Shown: piece by piece, positions 1-8,819 of the stretch
Layout of the letters: the number at the start of each line of letters is the position of its first letter
How positions within the stretch are numbered: the first letter of the stretch is position 1
Origin: Proteobacteria bacterium UBA664
GTDB taxonomy: Bacteria > Pseudomonadota > Gammaproteobacteria > UBA7966
DNA: 64,000 bases
Reading direction: 5' to 3'
Assembly (NCBI GenBank): GCA_002299125.1
Contig: DBNU01000061.1
Span: forward strand, 1 to 64,000
The notes under the pieces: model-generated
Told to the model about the DNA's origin: nothing
The model's database searches: none
What the model saw: the letters and a program-made list of their open reading frames with translations, nothing else
Program-made: the position numbers and the translations under genes

Positions 1-1
1 G

Positions 2-211
2 AGTGGTTGCCGGGATGCCGAGGCGTGGATCGAGCGCATCCCCTTCCGCGAAACCCACACCTATGTGCGCCGGGTCCTCGCCTACAACACCGTGTATGCG
101 TGGCGGCTCGGTGCCCCCGCACCCAGACTGCATGCCGTGGCCCCGCCGATACCCGCGAAGGAGACCCGGGCGCTGGCCTGTCAGGCGCTGGCGAGCGACG
201 GGGCCGGGTGA
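2..211 (+). CDS. Soluble lytic murein transglycosylase, C-terminal end (partial)
   Basis: Only the last 69 codons are present; the gene enters from the left edge and ends at TGA 209-211. The readable segment contains AWIERIPFRETHTYVRRVL followed by AYNTVYAWRLG. This is the typical C-terminal signature of Slt70-type lytic transglycosylases, periplasmic enzymes that cleave peptidoglycan to 1,6-anhydromuropeptides. The catalytic glutamate lies upstream of the window. The neighbours (NDUFA9-like gene, then cca) fit an slt locus in Gammaproteobacteria. The family call rests on this short segment alone. Confidence 0.8.
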   Translation, partial: SGCRDAEAWIERIPFRETHTYVRRVLAYNTVYAWRLGAPAPRLHAVAPPIPAKETRALACQALASDGAG

Positions 212-315
212 CACGCCGCACTGGAACGCGATTTCCCTGAGCAACGCTCGCCATGCCCCGGGCAGCCTCGATTGGGCCACGCCTTGCGGCGGCGAGCCCA
301 CATCGGAGACCCATC

Positions 316-1281
316 ATGCAGCAGCAGACCATCGGCCTCATCGGCGGCAGTGGCTTCGTCGGCGTCCACCTCGCGAACCGCCTCAGCGCGGCTGGCCATC
401 GGCTGCGCGTGCTCACGCGCCGACGCGGCACTGCCCGCGCCCTGTGGGTGCTGCCAGCGGTGGACCTCATCGAGGCCGACGTGCACGACCCGGCCCAACT
501 GGAGCGGCATCTCGCCGGCTGCGATACCGTCATGCAACTGGCCGGCATCCTCAACGAGCACGGTGACGACGGCCGTGGCTTCCGCCGGGTGCACGTGGAC
601 CTGCCCCGGAAGGTGGTCGCGACCTGCCGCCTCCTCGGCATCCGTCGCTACCTGCACATGAGCGCCCTGAACGCCCGGCCCGACGGCCCCAGCCACTACC
701 TGCGAAGCAAGGGCGAAGCGGAGGACTGGGTGCACGCAGAGGCCGGAGCGGACCTGCTGGTCACGAGCTTCCGACCCTCGGTCATCTTCGGGCCCGGAGA
801 TTCCTTCTACAACCGCTTTGCCGGACTGCTCGCGACCACCCCCTTCGTCTTTCCGCTGGCCTGTGCCGAGGCACGCTTCCAGCCGGTGTACGTGGGTGAT
901 GTGGCAGAGGCCTTCCTGCGCGCCCTGGCCGATCCGGCCACTGCCGGGGCGCGCTACGAACTCTGCGGTCCGTCCGTCTACACACTCCGGGAGATCGTCG
1001 AGTACACCGCCCGCACCCTCGGCCTCTGCCGCAAGGTGATCCCGCTTTCCGATCGGCTGTCGCGGCTGCAGGCGGAGGTGTTCGAGCGCATCCCGGGCAA
1101 GCCCTTCTCCCGCGACAACTACCGCAGTGCGAGCGAAGACAGCGTGTGTCAGGGTGAGTGTGGCCTGTGCCGTCTCGGCATCACGCCGATGGCGGTCGAG
1201 GCCGTGGTCCCCGGCTACCTCGCCGGCCACAGCGCGCGCGGTCGGCTGTCCGCCCTGCGGGCCTTTCCAGGGCAACGATGA
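316..1281 (+). CDS. NAD(P)-binding epimerase-like protein, complex I NDUFA9 subunit family
   Basis: A 321-residue atypical short-chain dehydrogenase. The N-terminus carries the Rossmann dinucleotide-binding motif GLIGGSGFVGVHLA, and the middle has SFRPSVIFGPGDSFYNR, characteristic of the NDUFA9-like branch. The usual active-site YxxxK appears as YLRSK. The start at ATG 316 is chosen because GGAG lies 7 bases upstream. The gene overlaps cca by ATGA (1278-1281), so the two are probably translationally coupled. Bacterial members are often said to act in quinone or electron-transport assembly, but the substrate is not established; here the role is inferred from family only. Confidence 0.82.
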   Translation: MQQQTIGLIGGSGFVGVHLANRLSAAGHRLRVLTRRRGTARALWVLPAVDLIEADVHDPAQLERHLAGCDTVMQLAGILNEHGDDGRGFRRVHVDLPRKVVATCRLLGIRRYLHMSALNARPDGPSHYLRSKGEAEDWVHAEAGADLLVTSFRPSVIFGPGDSFYNRFAGLLATTPFVFPLACAEARFQPVYVGDVAEAFLRALADPATAGARYELCGPSVYTLREIVEYTARTLGLCRKVIPLSDRLSRLQAEVFERIPGKPFSRDNYRSASEDSVCQGECGLCRLGITPMAVEAVVPGYLAGHSARGRLSALRAFPGQR

Positions 1282-2459
1282 AGGTCTACGCGGTCGGTGG
1301 GGCAGTGCGGGATCGCCTGCTCGGCCGGCCGGTCGGCGACCGTGACTGGGTGGTGGTGGGGAGTACCGCGGCGGCCATGGAGGCCATGGGCTTCCGGCGT
1401 GTCGGGCGGGATTTCCCGGTCTTCCTGCATCCAGAGACCCACGAGGAATACGCCCTCGCCCGGCGCGAGCGCAAAATCGCCCCGGGCTACAGCGGCTTTG
1501 TCTTCGACGCGCATCCGAATGTGACTCTGGAGGAAGACCTTAAGCGCCGCGACCTGACCATCAACGCCATGGCCGAGGCGGAGGATGGCCGGATCATCGA
1601 TCCTTGGGGTGGTCAGGCCGATCTGGCGCTGCGCTGCCTGCGCCATGTGTCGCCCGCCTTCGCCGAAGATCCGGTGCGGATCCTGCGCACGGCGCGCTTC
1701 GCGGCCCGGTTCGACTGGTCGGTCGCGCCGGCAACGCTGGCACTGATGCGCCAGATGGTCACTGCCGGGGAGGTGGATGCGCTGGTCCCCGAGCGGGTGT
1801 GGGCGGAATGGCAGCGCGCCCTGGAGGAGGCCCATCCGCAACGCTTCCTCGCGGTGCTCGAGGACTGCGGCGCGCTGCCACGCCTGTGGCCGGAACTGGC
1901 CACCCTGCTGGCGCCGGATAGCCCCGCGGGGTTGCAGGCACGCGCCTTTCTGGCCGCGGCGGTGGAACGCGGCGCCGATGCCTGCGTGCGCAACGCTGCC
2001 CTGCTGCACCCCATGGCGGGCGCTGACGACAACAGCGCGACCGGCAGAGCAGATCCGCAACCGTTCACCAACCTCCTTACCCGTATGCGCGCCCCGCGGG
2101 AGTATCAGGAACTGGCCTTGCTGGCGGCGCAACACGCACCGGCGCTCGCGGACTGCCACGCACTCGACGCGGCATGCCTGTGGCAGGCCATGCAGGCCGG
2201 CGACGGCCTGCGGCGGCCCGAGCGTTTCCGGCAACTGGCCGAGGTGGTGGCAGCGCGGGTGCAGGCCGGCGCGGGCCGCCCGGTCGCAGACGCCGTGACC
2301 GAACGCCTGCTGGCTGCCCTGACGGTAGCGCGCCAGGTTAACTCCGCGGCCATGGCCCGGGCAGGCCTGTCCGGTCAGGCCCTGGGAGAGGCCCTGGCCA
2401 CGGCGCGCTGCACAGCGATCACGTGCTACCTGGCCGGGGAAAGATCGGAAGCGGAATAG
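1278..2459 (+). CDS. cca: CCA-adding enzyme (tRNA nucleotidyltransferase), degenerate HD domain
   Basis: Adds or repairs the 3' CCA end of tRNAs using CTP and ATP. The 393-residue protein has the class II nucleotidyltransferase head: GGAVRDRLLG, then VGDRDWVVVG with the catalytic DxD-type aspartates, then LKRRDLTINAMA and the EDPVRILRTARFAARF neck motif. E. coli Cca is of similar length (about 412) and has a C-terminal HD phosphohydrolase domain. At the matching place this protein reads AALLHPMAG instead of a HD dyad, so the accessory phosphatase activity is probably lost. It starts inside the stop codon of the preceding gene (ATGA overlap). Confidence 0.93.
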   Translation: MKVYAVGGAVRDRLLGRPVGDRDWVVVGSTAAAMEAMGFRRVGRDFPVFLHPETHEEYALARRERKIAPGYSGFVFDAHPNVTLEEDLKRRDLTINAMAEAEDGRIIDPWGGQADLALRCLRHVSPAFAEDPVRILRTARFAARFDWSVAPATLALMRQMVTAGEVDALVPERVWAEWQRALEEAHPQRFLAVLEDCGALPRLWPELATLLAPDSPAGLQARAFLAAAVERGADACVRNAALLHPMAGADDNSATGRADPQPFTNLLTRMRAPREYQELALLAAQHAPALADCHALDAACLWQAMQAGDGLRRPERFRQLAEVVAARVQAGAGRPVADAVTERLLAALTVARQVNSAAMARAGLSGQALGEALATARCTAITCYLAGERSEAE

Positions 2460-2705
2460 CGGGATGCGCGCCCCTTGGCACCCCTCGGGGCTGAAGCCTG
2501 GCTACGCGCGCAGCCGGAACAGGTGCCGACCGGCGTCGTAGCGGCTAGAGTGGAGGCCCGCCCTATCGAGGCCCGCACGCCGCATGGACAGTCCCAGTAG
2601 AACGCCGCCCCCGACTCCTGACCCTGCCCTGAGCGAATCGCCGCAGGCAACGCATCCCCTCCCGGCAACGCGATCACGCGTGGCCACCTCCCCGGGTGAG
2701 CACCC

Positions 2706-4046
2706 GTGGAAGTTCTGATCCTGGTCGCACTCATCGTGCTCAACGGGCTCTTCGCCATGTCGGAGATCGCGCTCGTCACCGCACGCAAACCCCGACTGAT
2801 GAAGCGGGTCGCCGATGGTGAAGGGTCTGCCTCCGTGGCCCTCAGTCTGGGCGAAGACCCGACCCGCTTCCTGTCCACGGTGCAGATCGGCATCACCTGT
2901 ATCGGCATCCTGAGCGGCATCGTGGGCGAATCCGTACTCGCCGACCCCCTGTCGCTGGTCCTGCAGGAGCACGCTGGCCTGTCGGCCAAGGTGTCGGATC
3001 TGGGCTCGACCGCCCTCGTGGTGCTCCTCATCACCTACGTCTCCATCGTGGTGGGTGAGCTCGTGCCCAAGCGCATCGGGCAGGCCTACCCAGAGGCGAT
3101 CGCCTGCCTCGTCGCCCGTCCGATGCAGCTACTGGCCCTGATGGTCCGGCCCTTCGTCGTGCTGCTTTCCGTTTCCACGCATACCGTGCTGCGCGCGGTG
3201 GGCGTAAGCAACGCGAACAACACCAGCGTGACCGAGGAGGAGATCCACGCCATGCTCAAGGAGGGCTCGGAATCCGGGCTCATCGAGCAGCACCAGCACA
3301 CCATGGTACGAAACGTATTCCGGCTGGACGACCGCCAGTTGGGCACCTTGATGGTGCCGCGCCCGGATATCATCTTCGTGGATCTCGAACTCCCCGCCGA
3401 GGAAAACCTCCGCACACTCATCGAGTCCGGTCACTCGCGCTTCCCCGTCTGCCGTGGCGGGCTCGACGAACTGGTCGGCGTACTGCACGCGCGCCAGATC
3501 CTCGCCACCGTCGCCAGCGGTCGGCAGCCCGATTTCGAAAGCAACCTGCAGCCCTGCATGTTCGTCCCGGAGACACTCACCGGCATGGAACTGCTCGAAC
3601 AGTTCCGCGCCCGCAACATGCCCATCGCCTTCGTCATCGACGAGTACGGCGAGGTGGAAGGCATCGTCACTCTGCGCGACATGCTGGAGGCCGTGACGGG
3701 CGAGTTCTCCCCACGCAACGCTGATGACGTCTGGGCCACACAGCGCGAGGACGGCTCCTGGCTGCTCGACGGCCTCATCCCGATCCCGGAACTCAAGGAC
3801 CGGCTCGAACTGGATGAGCTGCCCGAGGAGGACCGCGACCGCTACAACACCCTGAGCGGCATGGTCATGCTGCTGCTGGGTCGGGTGCCCACCACCGGCG
3901 ACCGGACGGACTGGGGCGGCTGGCGCTTCGAGGTCGTGGACATGGACGAGCAACGCATCGACAAGGTGCTCGCCACCACCCTGCGCAACATCGATGCCCC
4001 CGTCGAGCCTGCGGAGGAGCCGAGCGCCGGCACCGAGGCTCAGTAG
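2706..4046 (+). CDS. HlyC/CorC family transporter (CNNM/DUF21-CBS-CorC_C protein)
   Basis: A 446-residue membrane protein. Order of domains: hydrophobic DUF21/CNNM domain with about four membrane segments (residues 1-180, including VVLLITYVSIVVGELVPKR), a tandem CBS pair (about 205-330, with PRPDIIFVDL and FVIDEYGEVEGIVT), and a C-terminal CorC/HlyC domain ending near residue 430. Family members are linked to magnesium or cobalt efflux and metal homeostasis; the ion is not predictable here. The start is GTG at 2706, with GGTGAG five bases upstream. It stands alone, 246 bases after cca; that gap holds nothing recognisable. Confidence 0.85.
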   Translation: MEVLILVALIVLNGLFAMSEIALVTARKPRLMKRVADGEGSASVALSLGEDPTRFLSTVQIGITCIGILSGIVGESVLADPLSLVLQEHAGLSAKVSDLGSTALVVLLITYVSIVVGELVPKRIGQAYPEAIACLVARPMQLLALMVRPFVVLLSVSTHTVLRAVGVSNANNTSVTEEEIHAMLKEGSESGLIEQHQHTMVRNVFRLDDRQLGTLMVPRPDIIFVDLELPAEENLRTLIESGHSRFPVCRGGLDELVGVLHARQILATVASGRQPDFESNLQPCMFVPETLTGMELLEQFRARNMPIAFVIDEYGEVEGIVTLRDMLEAVTGEFSPRNADDVWATQREDGSWLLDGLIPIPELKDRLELDELPEEDRDRYNTLSGMVMLLLGRVPTTGDRTDWGGWRFEVVDMDEQRIDKVLATTLRNIDAPVEPAEEPSAGTEAQ

Positions 4047-4106
4047 CGGTTGCGGGAATCGGGCGGACAGTCGCGCCGAGAGGCGACCGGCGAGCCCGGG
4101 CCTCAG

Positions 4107-4245
4107 AGGGTGTGAATAAATCTGCTGCGGGTCCCGATAACTGCGTTGGGCAGTGCTCGCTCCTCGCCTATCTATCTGATATGTCTCGTCGCTGTGCGCC
4201 GCCCGCCTTGCTCTCGGGCCGCTCGCGACGATTTCTTCACACCCC
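4107..4245. mobile_element. MITE-like non-autonomous element, 139 bp, with CTCAG duplications
   Basis: The ends form a 10 bp inverted repeat with one terminal mismatch (AGGGTGTGAA and TTCACACCCC) that extends imperfectly through AATAAAT/ATTTCTT. The element is flanked directly by CTCAG at 4102-4106 and 4246-4250, a likely 5 bp target duplication. It has no coding capacity. The right CTCAG contains the stop codon of the downstream minus-strand methyltransferase (TCA at 4247-4249), so it landed at the very end of that gene. The mobilising transposase family is not identified. Confidence 0.65.
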
Positions 4246-4246
4246 C

Positions 4247-5353
4247 TCAGGCCGCCGCCGAACGGCCGCGGGCGAGGATCAGCACCTTGAAGCGGGTGCC
4301 CATCTCGCCGGGCAGGAGCAGGCGCTCTGCCTCCCGCACCAGTGCCAGGTGCGCGGCGGTCGAGGTCGAATCCTGCTGGGCCGCTGCCAGCGCCTCGAGC
4401 AGGCCATGCTGCATCAGGAACTGCGTCTGGGTCGCGAAGGTGTGCACCGTGAGGCCGGCGGCGAGCGCCGCCTCGGCCACGGCGTCGAAGTCCACCCAGG
4501 CACTGATGTCCTCGGCACCGGGGGCATGGAAGGGGTCGTCGTGGGCGCGGTGGCGGCTGTGGCAGACGAGCGTCCCCTGACTGCGCTCGGGGTGGTAGTA
4601 ATCGCGCCGCTCGTAGCCGTAGTCGGCGAAGAGGATTGCACCGTGTTCCAGCCGGGCCGCCACGGAACGCACGAAGGGGCCAAGCCAGGGCGACCACTCA
4701 CTCGCATAGCCAGGCGGCAGTTTGCGACCGAGCGCCTCCTCGATCCCGGCCACCCGCCGCGCGAGGGTCGGTGGGGCGGGTATTTCGACCCAGCGGAAGC
4801 CCTCGGAGGCCGTACCGGTGACGGCCCGCTGCCTGAGCCCCGCCTCGCGCACAACAAAGCAATCCACGGGCAGGGCATCGAGTACCTCGTTGGCCAGGAC
4901 GACCCCGCGGAATACCTCCGGCAACTGGTTGAGCCAGCCGACCGCGGCCTCCTCGCTCAGGCATTCGCGCTGGTCGGCGGCCAGGGCCGCACTCGGTTCC
5001 AGGATGGCGTAAGCCGCCTGCGGACGACCAAAGCGGCGGCAGGCGGCCAGCAGATCGGCCGCCAGTGCCCCGCTGCCGGCACCCAGCTCGAGCACTTGCG
5101 CGGGCAGCTCGAACTCGTCCTGCAGAGCACCCACGGCCCGGGCCAGCGCGGTGGCGAACAGGGCCCCGAGTTCCGGGGCCGTAGTGAAATCGCCGCGCGG
5201 CCCGATGGGCGTTTCCCGGCGATGGTAGTAACCGAGACCCGGCTCGTTCAGCACGAGCTGCATGTAGTCGGCGAAAGGTAGCGCCCCACCGGCGCTCGCG
5301 ATGGCGGTCTCGACGCGCGCGAGCAAGGCCGGATCGCTGGGCAAAGCGCTCAC
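4247..5353 (-). CDS. MidA-type class I SAM-dependent methyltransferase (DUF185/NDUFAF7-like)
   Basis: A 368-residue protein with N-terminal DYMQLVLNEPGLGYYHRR and GDFTTAPELG, both hallmarks of the MidA/NDUFAF7 family, followed by the SAM-binding motif VLELGAGSGALAADLL and LANEVLDALPVD. The mitochondrial relative methylates an arginine of a complex I subunit; the bacterial substrate is unknown. GTG at 5353 is chosen as start because it overlaps the TGA of the upstream lipoprotein gene as GTGA (5350-5353), the usual sign of translational coupling. Its stop codon lies inside the target duplication of the adjacent MITE-like element. Confidence 0.85.
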   Translation of the reverse strand: MSALPSDPALLARVETAIASAGGALPFADYMQLVLNEPGLGYYHRRETPIGPRGDFTTAPELGALFATALARAVGALQDEFELPAQVLELGAGSGALAADLLAACRRFGRPQAAYAILEPSAALAADQRECLSEEAAVGWLNQLPEVFRGVVLANEVLDALPVDCFVVREAGLRQRAVTGTASEGFRWVEIPAPPTLARRVAGIEEALGRKLPPGYASEWSPWLGPFVRSVAARLEHGAILFADYGYERRDYYHPERSQGTLVCHSRHRAHDDPFHAPGAEDISAWVDFDAVAEAALAAGLTVHTFATQTQFLMQHGLLEALAAAQQDSTSTAAHLALVREAERLLLPGEMGTRFKVLILARGRSAAA

Positions 5354-5874
5354 GGCTCGGCCGGCAACAAAAACGGATCCTGCACGAACCACCGCCCGCT
5401 GACCGGTTCGCGCCACCAGCGCATGTTGTGCTCGGCCCGACGCACGATGTTGCTGCTGTCCGAGTAGTAGTTGATGATCACGGGAACGACATACTCCGTG
5501 GGCACCCCGGGCTGGGTCGGGTCGGCCGGCATGGCCACGCCGAACTCGAAACCCGAGACCCGCCAGTCGGTCGCTGGCGCTGCCTCGACGAGCGCGCGGG
5601 CGTCCGGTGGGGCACGATGCAGGGCCGCGGCCTCGGCGTAACCACCCCAGCGCATCAGGCGCGCGTAGCGCAACAGCGTGAACTCGAGATCCTGGGCCTC
5701 GTCCTGTTGGCGCATGCCCGCGCAGGCCGTGAGCCCGAGCGTCAGCACGAGCACAAGGCCGATGCAGCGGTGCCAGCGCCCAGCCGACGATCGACGTGAC
5801 GGTGGCGCGGATGGGTCGGAGCCACGGCTGACCGTGGCCAAGGCGGCCAACGAGCGGTGCGGCAAGGTCTTCAC
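5350..5874 (-). CDS. Putative lipoprotein of unknown function
   Basis: About 174 residues if translation begins at GTG 5874; the start is uncertain, since the frame stays open to 5994 and no strong ribosome binding site decides it. A hydrophobic run (LVLVLTLGL) ends in the lipobox LTAC, so a lipidated cysteine at about residue 52 is likely, after an unusually long N-terminal arm. The mature part contains EYVVPVIINYYSDSSN and ends with WFVQDPFLLP. No family is recognised. It overlaps the MidA-type gene by four bases and is probably cotranscribed with it. Confidence 0.6.
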   Translation of the reverse strand: MKTLPHRSLAALATVSRGSDPSAPPSRRSSAGRWHRCIGLVLVLTLGLTACAGMRQQDEAQDLEFTLLRYARLMRWGGYAEAAALHRAPPDARALVEAAPATDWRVSGFEFGVAMPADPTQPGVPTEYVVPVIINYYSDSSNIVRRAEHNMRWWREPVSGRWFVQDPFLLPAEP

Positions 5875-6090
5875 CTCAGTCGGGATGCGGCGTGCGGGAG
5901 TGGCGGTCGGCCACCAGCGGAGCGTAACCGCAAGTGCAGTGTTCCGGTGAGGTTGATGCAGGGTCGGAAGGGGGGTTACGCAGCCTCGGCCCACGCGCGT
6001 GCTCAGGGCCGAAGCACCCTTGCAACGAACGGGCGGTAGGGCGGCGAGGCGCAGCGTCTGGGTGCGGTGCCGACGCGCTCGCGCTCGCGC

Positions 6091-6735
6091 TCAGGCCACA
6101 CTCGCGGCGGGCTGTGGCGCAAGCAAGCCTTCGCGTTCCAGCAGGGGGAGAAGCCCTGCCAGCACCAAGTTGGCGTAGTGATGGTTGCCGCGGGCGGAGA
6201 GGTGCAGCCCGTCAGGGCCGAGAAGCTCGGTTGCAGCCAAGCTGGCCCCGCGGGCCAGCGCCGGCAGGTCGATGGCGTCGGCTCCCAGTTCCGCGATCAC
6301 GCTCCTGAGCACGTTCGCGTAGGGGGCATGGTTCTGCTCGAAACTGAGCCCATTGCCTTGCGCCCCCGACACCTGCCTCGGCTCATGATCGACGACGAAG
6401 ATCGCCCGCCCCTGGCCTCGTAAAACCAACTGGTGGATGTGGCGCAGGTTACGCTGGTACTCGACCAGACCGACCCGGGGCTCGAGCGCCCAGTCGCGAA
6501 CATTGCAATCATTGAAGCCGAATTGGATGAGCACCCAGGCCGGCAGCAGCGGCAGGACATCTTCGGCAAAGCGGTCCAATCCCTGGGCCGAGGTGTGGCC
6601 ACCCACCCCTCGGTTGTAGACCTTGGCCGGAAGGCCGAGGGAATGGAGGTGATCTCGCAGGCGCAGTGGCCAGCGGTCGGGTTCAGGGAAATCACAGGCG
6701 CGAGTAATCGAGTCACCGAAACAGACCAGACGCAT
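6091..6735 (-). CDS. SGNH/GDSL-type esterase or hydrolase
   Basis: A 214-residue hydrolase of the SGNH fold. Block I has the nucleophile in CFGDSITRA at the extreme N-terminus. Block II is represented by NRGVGGHT, block III by FGFNDCN, and block V has the Asp-His pair in GPDGLHLSARG. With no signal peptide the enzyme is probably cytoplasmic. Its start overlaps the end of folK by 23 bases, so it is the distal gene of folB-folK-SGNH. The ester substrate cannot be told from sequence. Confidence 0.85.
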   Translation of the reverse strand: MRLVCFGDSITRACDFPEPDRWPLRLRDHLHSLGLPAKVYNRGVGGHTSAQGLDRFAEDVLPLLPAWVLIQFGFNDCNVRDWALEPRVGLVEYQRNLRHIHQLVLRGQGRAIFVVDHEPRQVSGAQGNGLSFEQNHAPYANVLRSVIAELGADAIDLPALARGASLAATELLGPDGLHLSARGNHHYANLVLAGLLPLLEREGLLAPQPAASVA

Positions 6736-7324
6736 CAGAGGACTCCGGGCGCGAGACGGGATCCGAAACGGAATCGGCAGAGATGACAGCGGGCATCGCA
6801 GATACGGCGGGAGCGGAAACGATATCGGGCACGGCAGGGGCGAACGTCACGGGTGCCAGCCCAGGGGTGCTGGCACGCGGGAAGTCCGCCCAGATCTCGC
6901 GAAAGGTTCGCCCATCCACAGGGTGGCGCGACTCGCCATCGAGCTCGGCGAGCGGCCACAGCACATACGCGAACCGTGTCACATCTTCGCGCGGTATGCG
7001 GAACGATTCTGTGACGGCCACCACATCTCCGTAGAGCAGCAGGTCGAGATCGAGGGTGCGCGGCGCGAGTTTGACGGCCTGCGCCGGCCGACCATGGGCG
7101 AACTCGATTTCGCGCAGCCTCAGGGCTACGGTCGCCGGTGGCAGGGTGGTCTCGAAGCTCACCACCAGGTTGTAGAACGGCTCACCCACGAAGCCCACGG
7201 CCACGCTTTCGAAGACCCGGGACACCCGGAGCGGGCCGAAGGTGGTCGCGAGGCTGACCAGTCCGGAACGTACGTTCCGCTCGCGATCGATGTTGCTGCC
7301 AACGCCCACGTGCACGCGGGTCAT
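6713..7324 (-). CDS. folK: 2-amino-4-hydroxy-6-hydroxymethyldihydropteridine diphosphokinase
   Basis: Transfers pyrophosphate from ATP to 6-hydroxymethyl-7,8-dihydropterin in folate synthesis. The 203-residue protein begins with VHVGVGSNIDRE and carries the family signature RTLDLDLLLYGD with the magnesium-binding aspartates, then PLAELDGESRHP. The catalytic core ends near residue 150. About 50 further residues rich in Ala, Val, Ser and Pro form a C-terminal tail that typical HPPK proteins (about 160 residues) lack. It overlaps folB by four bases (7321-7324), so the two folate genes are coupled. Confidence 0.9.
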   Translation of the reverse strand: MTRVHVGVGSNIDRERNVRSGLVSLATTFGPLRVSRVFESVAVGFVGEPFYNLVVSFETTLPPATVALRLREIEFAHGRPAQAVKLAPRTLDLDLLLYGDVVAVTESFRIPREDVTRFAYVLWPLAELDGESRHPVDGRTFREIWADFPRASTPGLAPVTFAPAVPDIVSAPAVSAMPAVISADSVSDPVSRPESSDASGLFR

Positions 7325-7683
7325 CGGTGGGAGGCCAGCCTTTCCACTTGCACGGCGACACTGCCGGCTTCGGGAACCGCACCCGGTTTGGCCACCCGCA
7401 CCCGCACCCGGGCGAGGGGGAAGTCTGCCAGCAGATGCTCGGCCACGCGTACGGCGAGGGTCTCGAGCAACTGGGCGCGCGCCGCGTGCACCAGTGCGGT
7501 GACGCCGGCGCAGACGGCGACGTAGTCGATCGTGTCTGCAACCTGGTCGGTCAGGGCTGCGGCGGCCACGCAGTCACTGCCGAGTTCGAGATCGAACACC
7601 AGCCGCTGCTCGATCTGTCGCTCCCAGGCATGCACACCGATGACCGCGTGGACCTCGAGTTCACGAATGAAGATGGTATCCAC
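7321..7683 (-). CDS. folB: Dihydroneopterin aldolase
   Basis: A 120-residue enzyme that converts dihydroneopterin to 6-hydroxymethyldihydropterin and glycolaldehyde. It shows the family landmarks: an N-terminal strand MDTIFIRELEVHAVIGVH with the active-site glutamate region, TDQVADTIDYVAV, and LLETLAVRVAEHLL. Length matches E. coli FolB (about 120). It is the first gene of folB-folK-SGNH and is transcribed away from plsY across a 119-base intergenic region, a common arrangement in Gammaproteobacteria. Confidence 0.92.
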   Translation of the reverse strand: MDTIFIRELEVHAVIGVHAWERQIEQRLVFDLELGSDCVAAAALTDQVADTIDYVAVCAGVTALVHAARAQLLETLAVRVAEHLLADFPLARVRVRVAKPGAVPEAGSVAVQVERLASHR

Positions 7684-7802
7684 GCTACCTCGTCCCGAGC
7701 GGCTGCACGAAAGGAAAGCCCGCCGGACCGGCCGGCGACGCTCAGGGTTTAGCGCCTCGTCGACTTGACCGTCAAGCGGTGGCTGGTCGAGAGTGCCGTG
7801 CC

Positions 7803-8399
7803 ATGTGGATCCTGCTGACCTCCGTACTCGCCGCCTATCTGCTGGGCTCGCTCTGCGCCGCCATCCTGGTCTGTCGTGCCCTTGGACTCGCCGATCCGCG
7901 CTCCGGTGGCTCGGGCAACCCGGGTGCCACCAACGTGCTCCGCCTGCACGGCAAGGTCGCCGCCGCGCTGACCCTGGCCGGCGATCTGCTGAAGGGCCTC
8001 GTGCCCGTCGGCGCGGCGGCCCTGCTCGGCGCTACGCCCACGCTGCTGGCGGCCACCGCCGTTGCGGCTGTGCTCGGCCACCTCTACCCCGTGTTCTTCG
8101 GCTTTCGCGGCGGCAAGGGCGTGGCCACCTTCATCGGCGTGCTGTTCGGCCTGCATTGGGCGCTCGGCCTTGCGCACGTGGGCACCTGGCTCATCATTGC
8201 GCGGCTATTGGGCTACTCCTCGCTGGCGGCCCTGGTGGCGGCCCCCGCCCCCTTCGTCACCAGCCTTCTTCTGGCAGAGCCGCTCCCGATCCGCATCGCC
8301 TGCGGCCTGCTCGGCCTCATCGTGCTGGCGCGCCATCACGACAACATCCGGCGACTTCTGACCGGGACCGAGGGCCGGGTCGGGGACGCGCAGGGCTGA
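7803..8399 (+). CDS. plsY: Glycerol-3-phosphate acyltransferase PlsY
   Basis: Transfers the acyl group from acyl-phosphate to glycerol-3-phosphate in the inner membrane, the first step of phospholipid synthesis. The 198-residue protein is hydrophobic, with about five membrane segments. It contains the diagnostic loops GSGNPGATNVLR, FGFRGGKGVAT and ARHHDNIRRLL. ATG 7803 is preferred over GTG 7779 because the protein then begins directly with the first membrane helix, as in characterised PlsY proteins. It is divergent from folB. Confidence 0.93.
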   Translation: MWILLTSVLAAYLLGSLCAAILVCRALGLADPRSGGSGNPGATNVLRLHGKVAAALTLAGDLLKGLVPVGAAALLGATPTLLAATAVAAVLGHLYPVFFGFRGGKGVATFIGVLFGLHWALGLAHVGTWLIIARLLGYSSLAALVAAPAPFVTSLLLAEPLPIRIACGLLGLIVLARHHDNIRRLLTGTEGRVGDAQG

Positions 8400-8474
8400 G
8401 CGACGCGGCGCGGCGCTCGCACGATTCCTGGGAGTCCGAGCCTGGGATGAGTTTCCGGAGGGCCTTGACCGAGG

Positions 8475-8819
8475 TCACGCCGGGCCTGCGAACAGGCGGG
8501 CAAGTGCGGCCTGCACCCGCTCGGCATCCGATGTCAGCAGGCGGCCGAGCGGGCCACGAACCAGACGGTGGTCAAGCGTGAAGAGCTTGAAGCGTACGAC
8601 GGAGGGTGCCGGCAGGCCGGCGCTGGCAAGATCTTCGATGGGACAGTCGAGCGGCCAGGCGGAGTGGGCGGCGGAGGTAATCATCGCCAGCACCGAGTGG
8701 CCGGCCGGCCCGTTGAACACGGCCGCGCCCGACAGCACCAGCGCCGGTCGGTTTTTCGTGGACGCACGGTCGGTAAACGGGAAGGGCACCCTCAGTACCG
8801 TGTAGCGTTCATAACCCAC
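8475..8819 (-). CDS. Type II toxin, PemK/MazF family
   Basis: A 114-residue MazF-like endoribonuclease toxin. It starts with the usual strand and loop (YTVLRVPFPFTD) and contains KNRPALVLS, the RP-x-LV element of the family, then MITSA and PSVVRFKLFTLD. Family members cut mRNA at short sequences and are held inactive by the cognate antitoxin. It overlaps the upstream AbrB-type antitoxin gene by 11 bases, the normal antitoxin-first arrangement. Nothing looks truncated, so the pair is probably intact. Confidence 0.88.
   Translation of the reverse strand: MGYERYTVLRVPFPFTDRASTKNRPALVLSGAAVFNGPAGHSVLAMITSAAHSAWPLDCPIEDLASAGLPAPSVVRFKLFTLDHRLVRGPLGRLLTSDAERVQAALARLFAGPA

Noticed and set aside
2460..2705. 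Small gene between cca and the CorC-type transporter
   Set aside because: Short frames only, with no ribosome binding site and no protein-like pattern.
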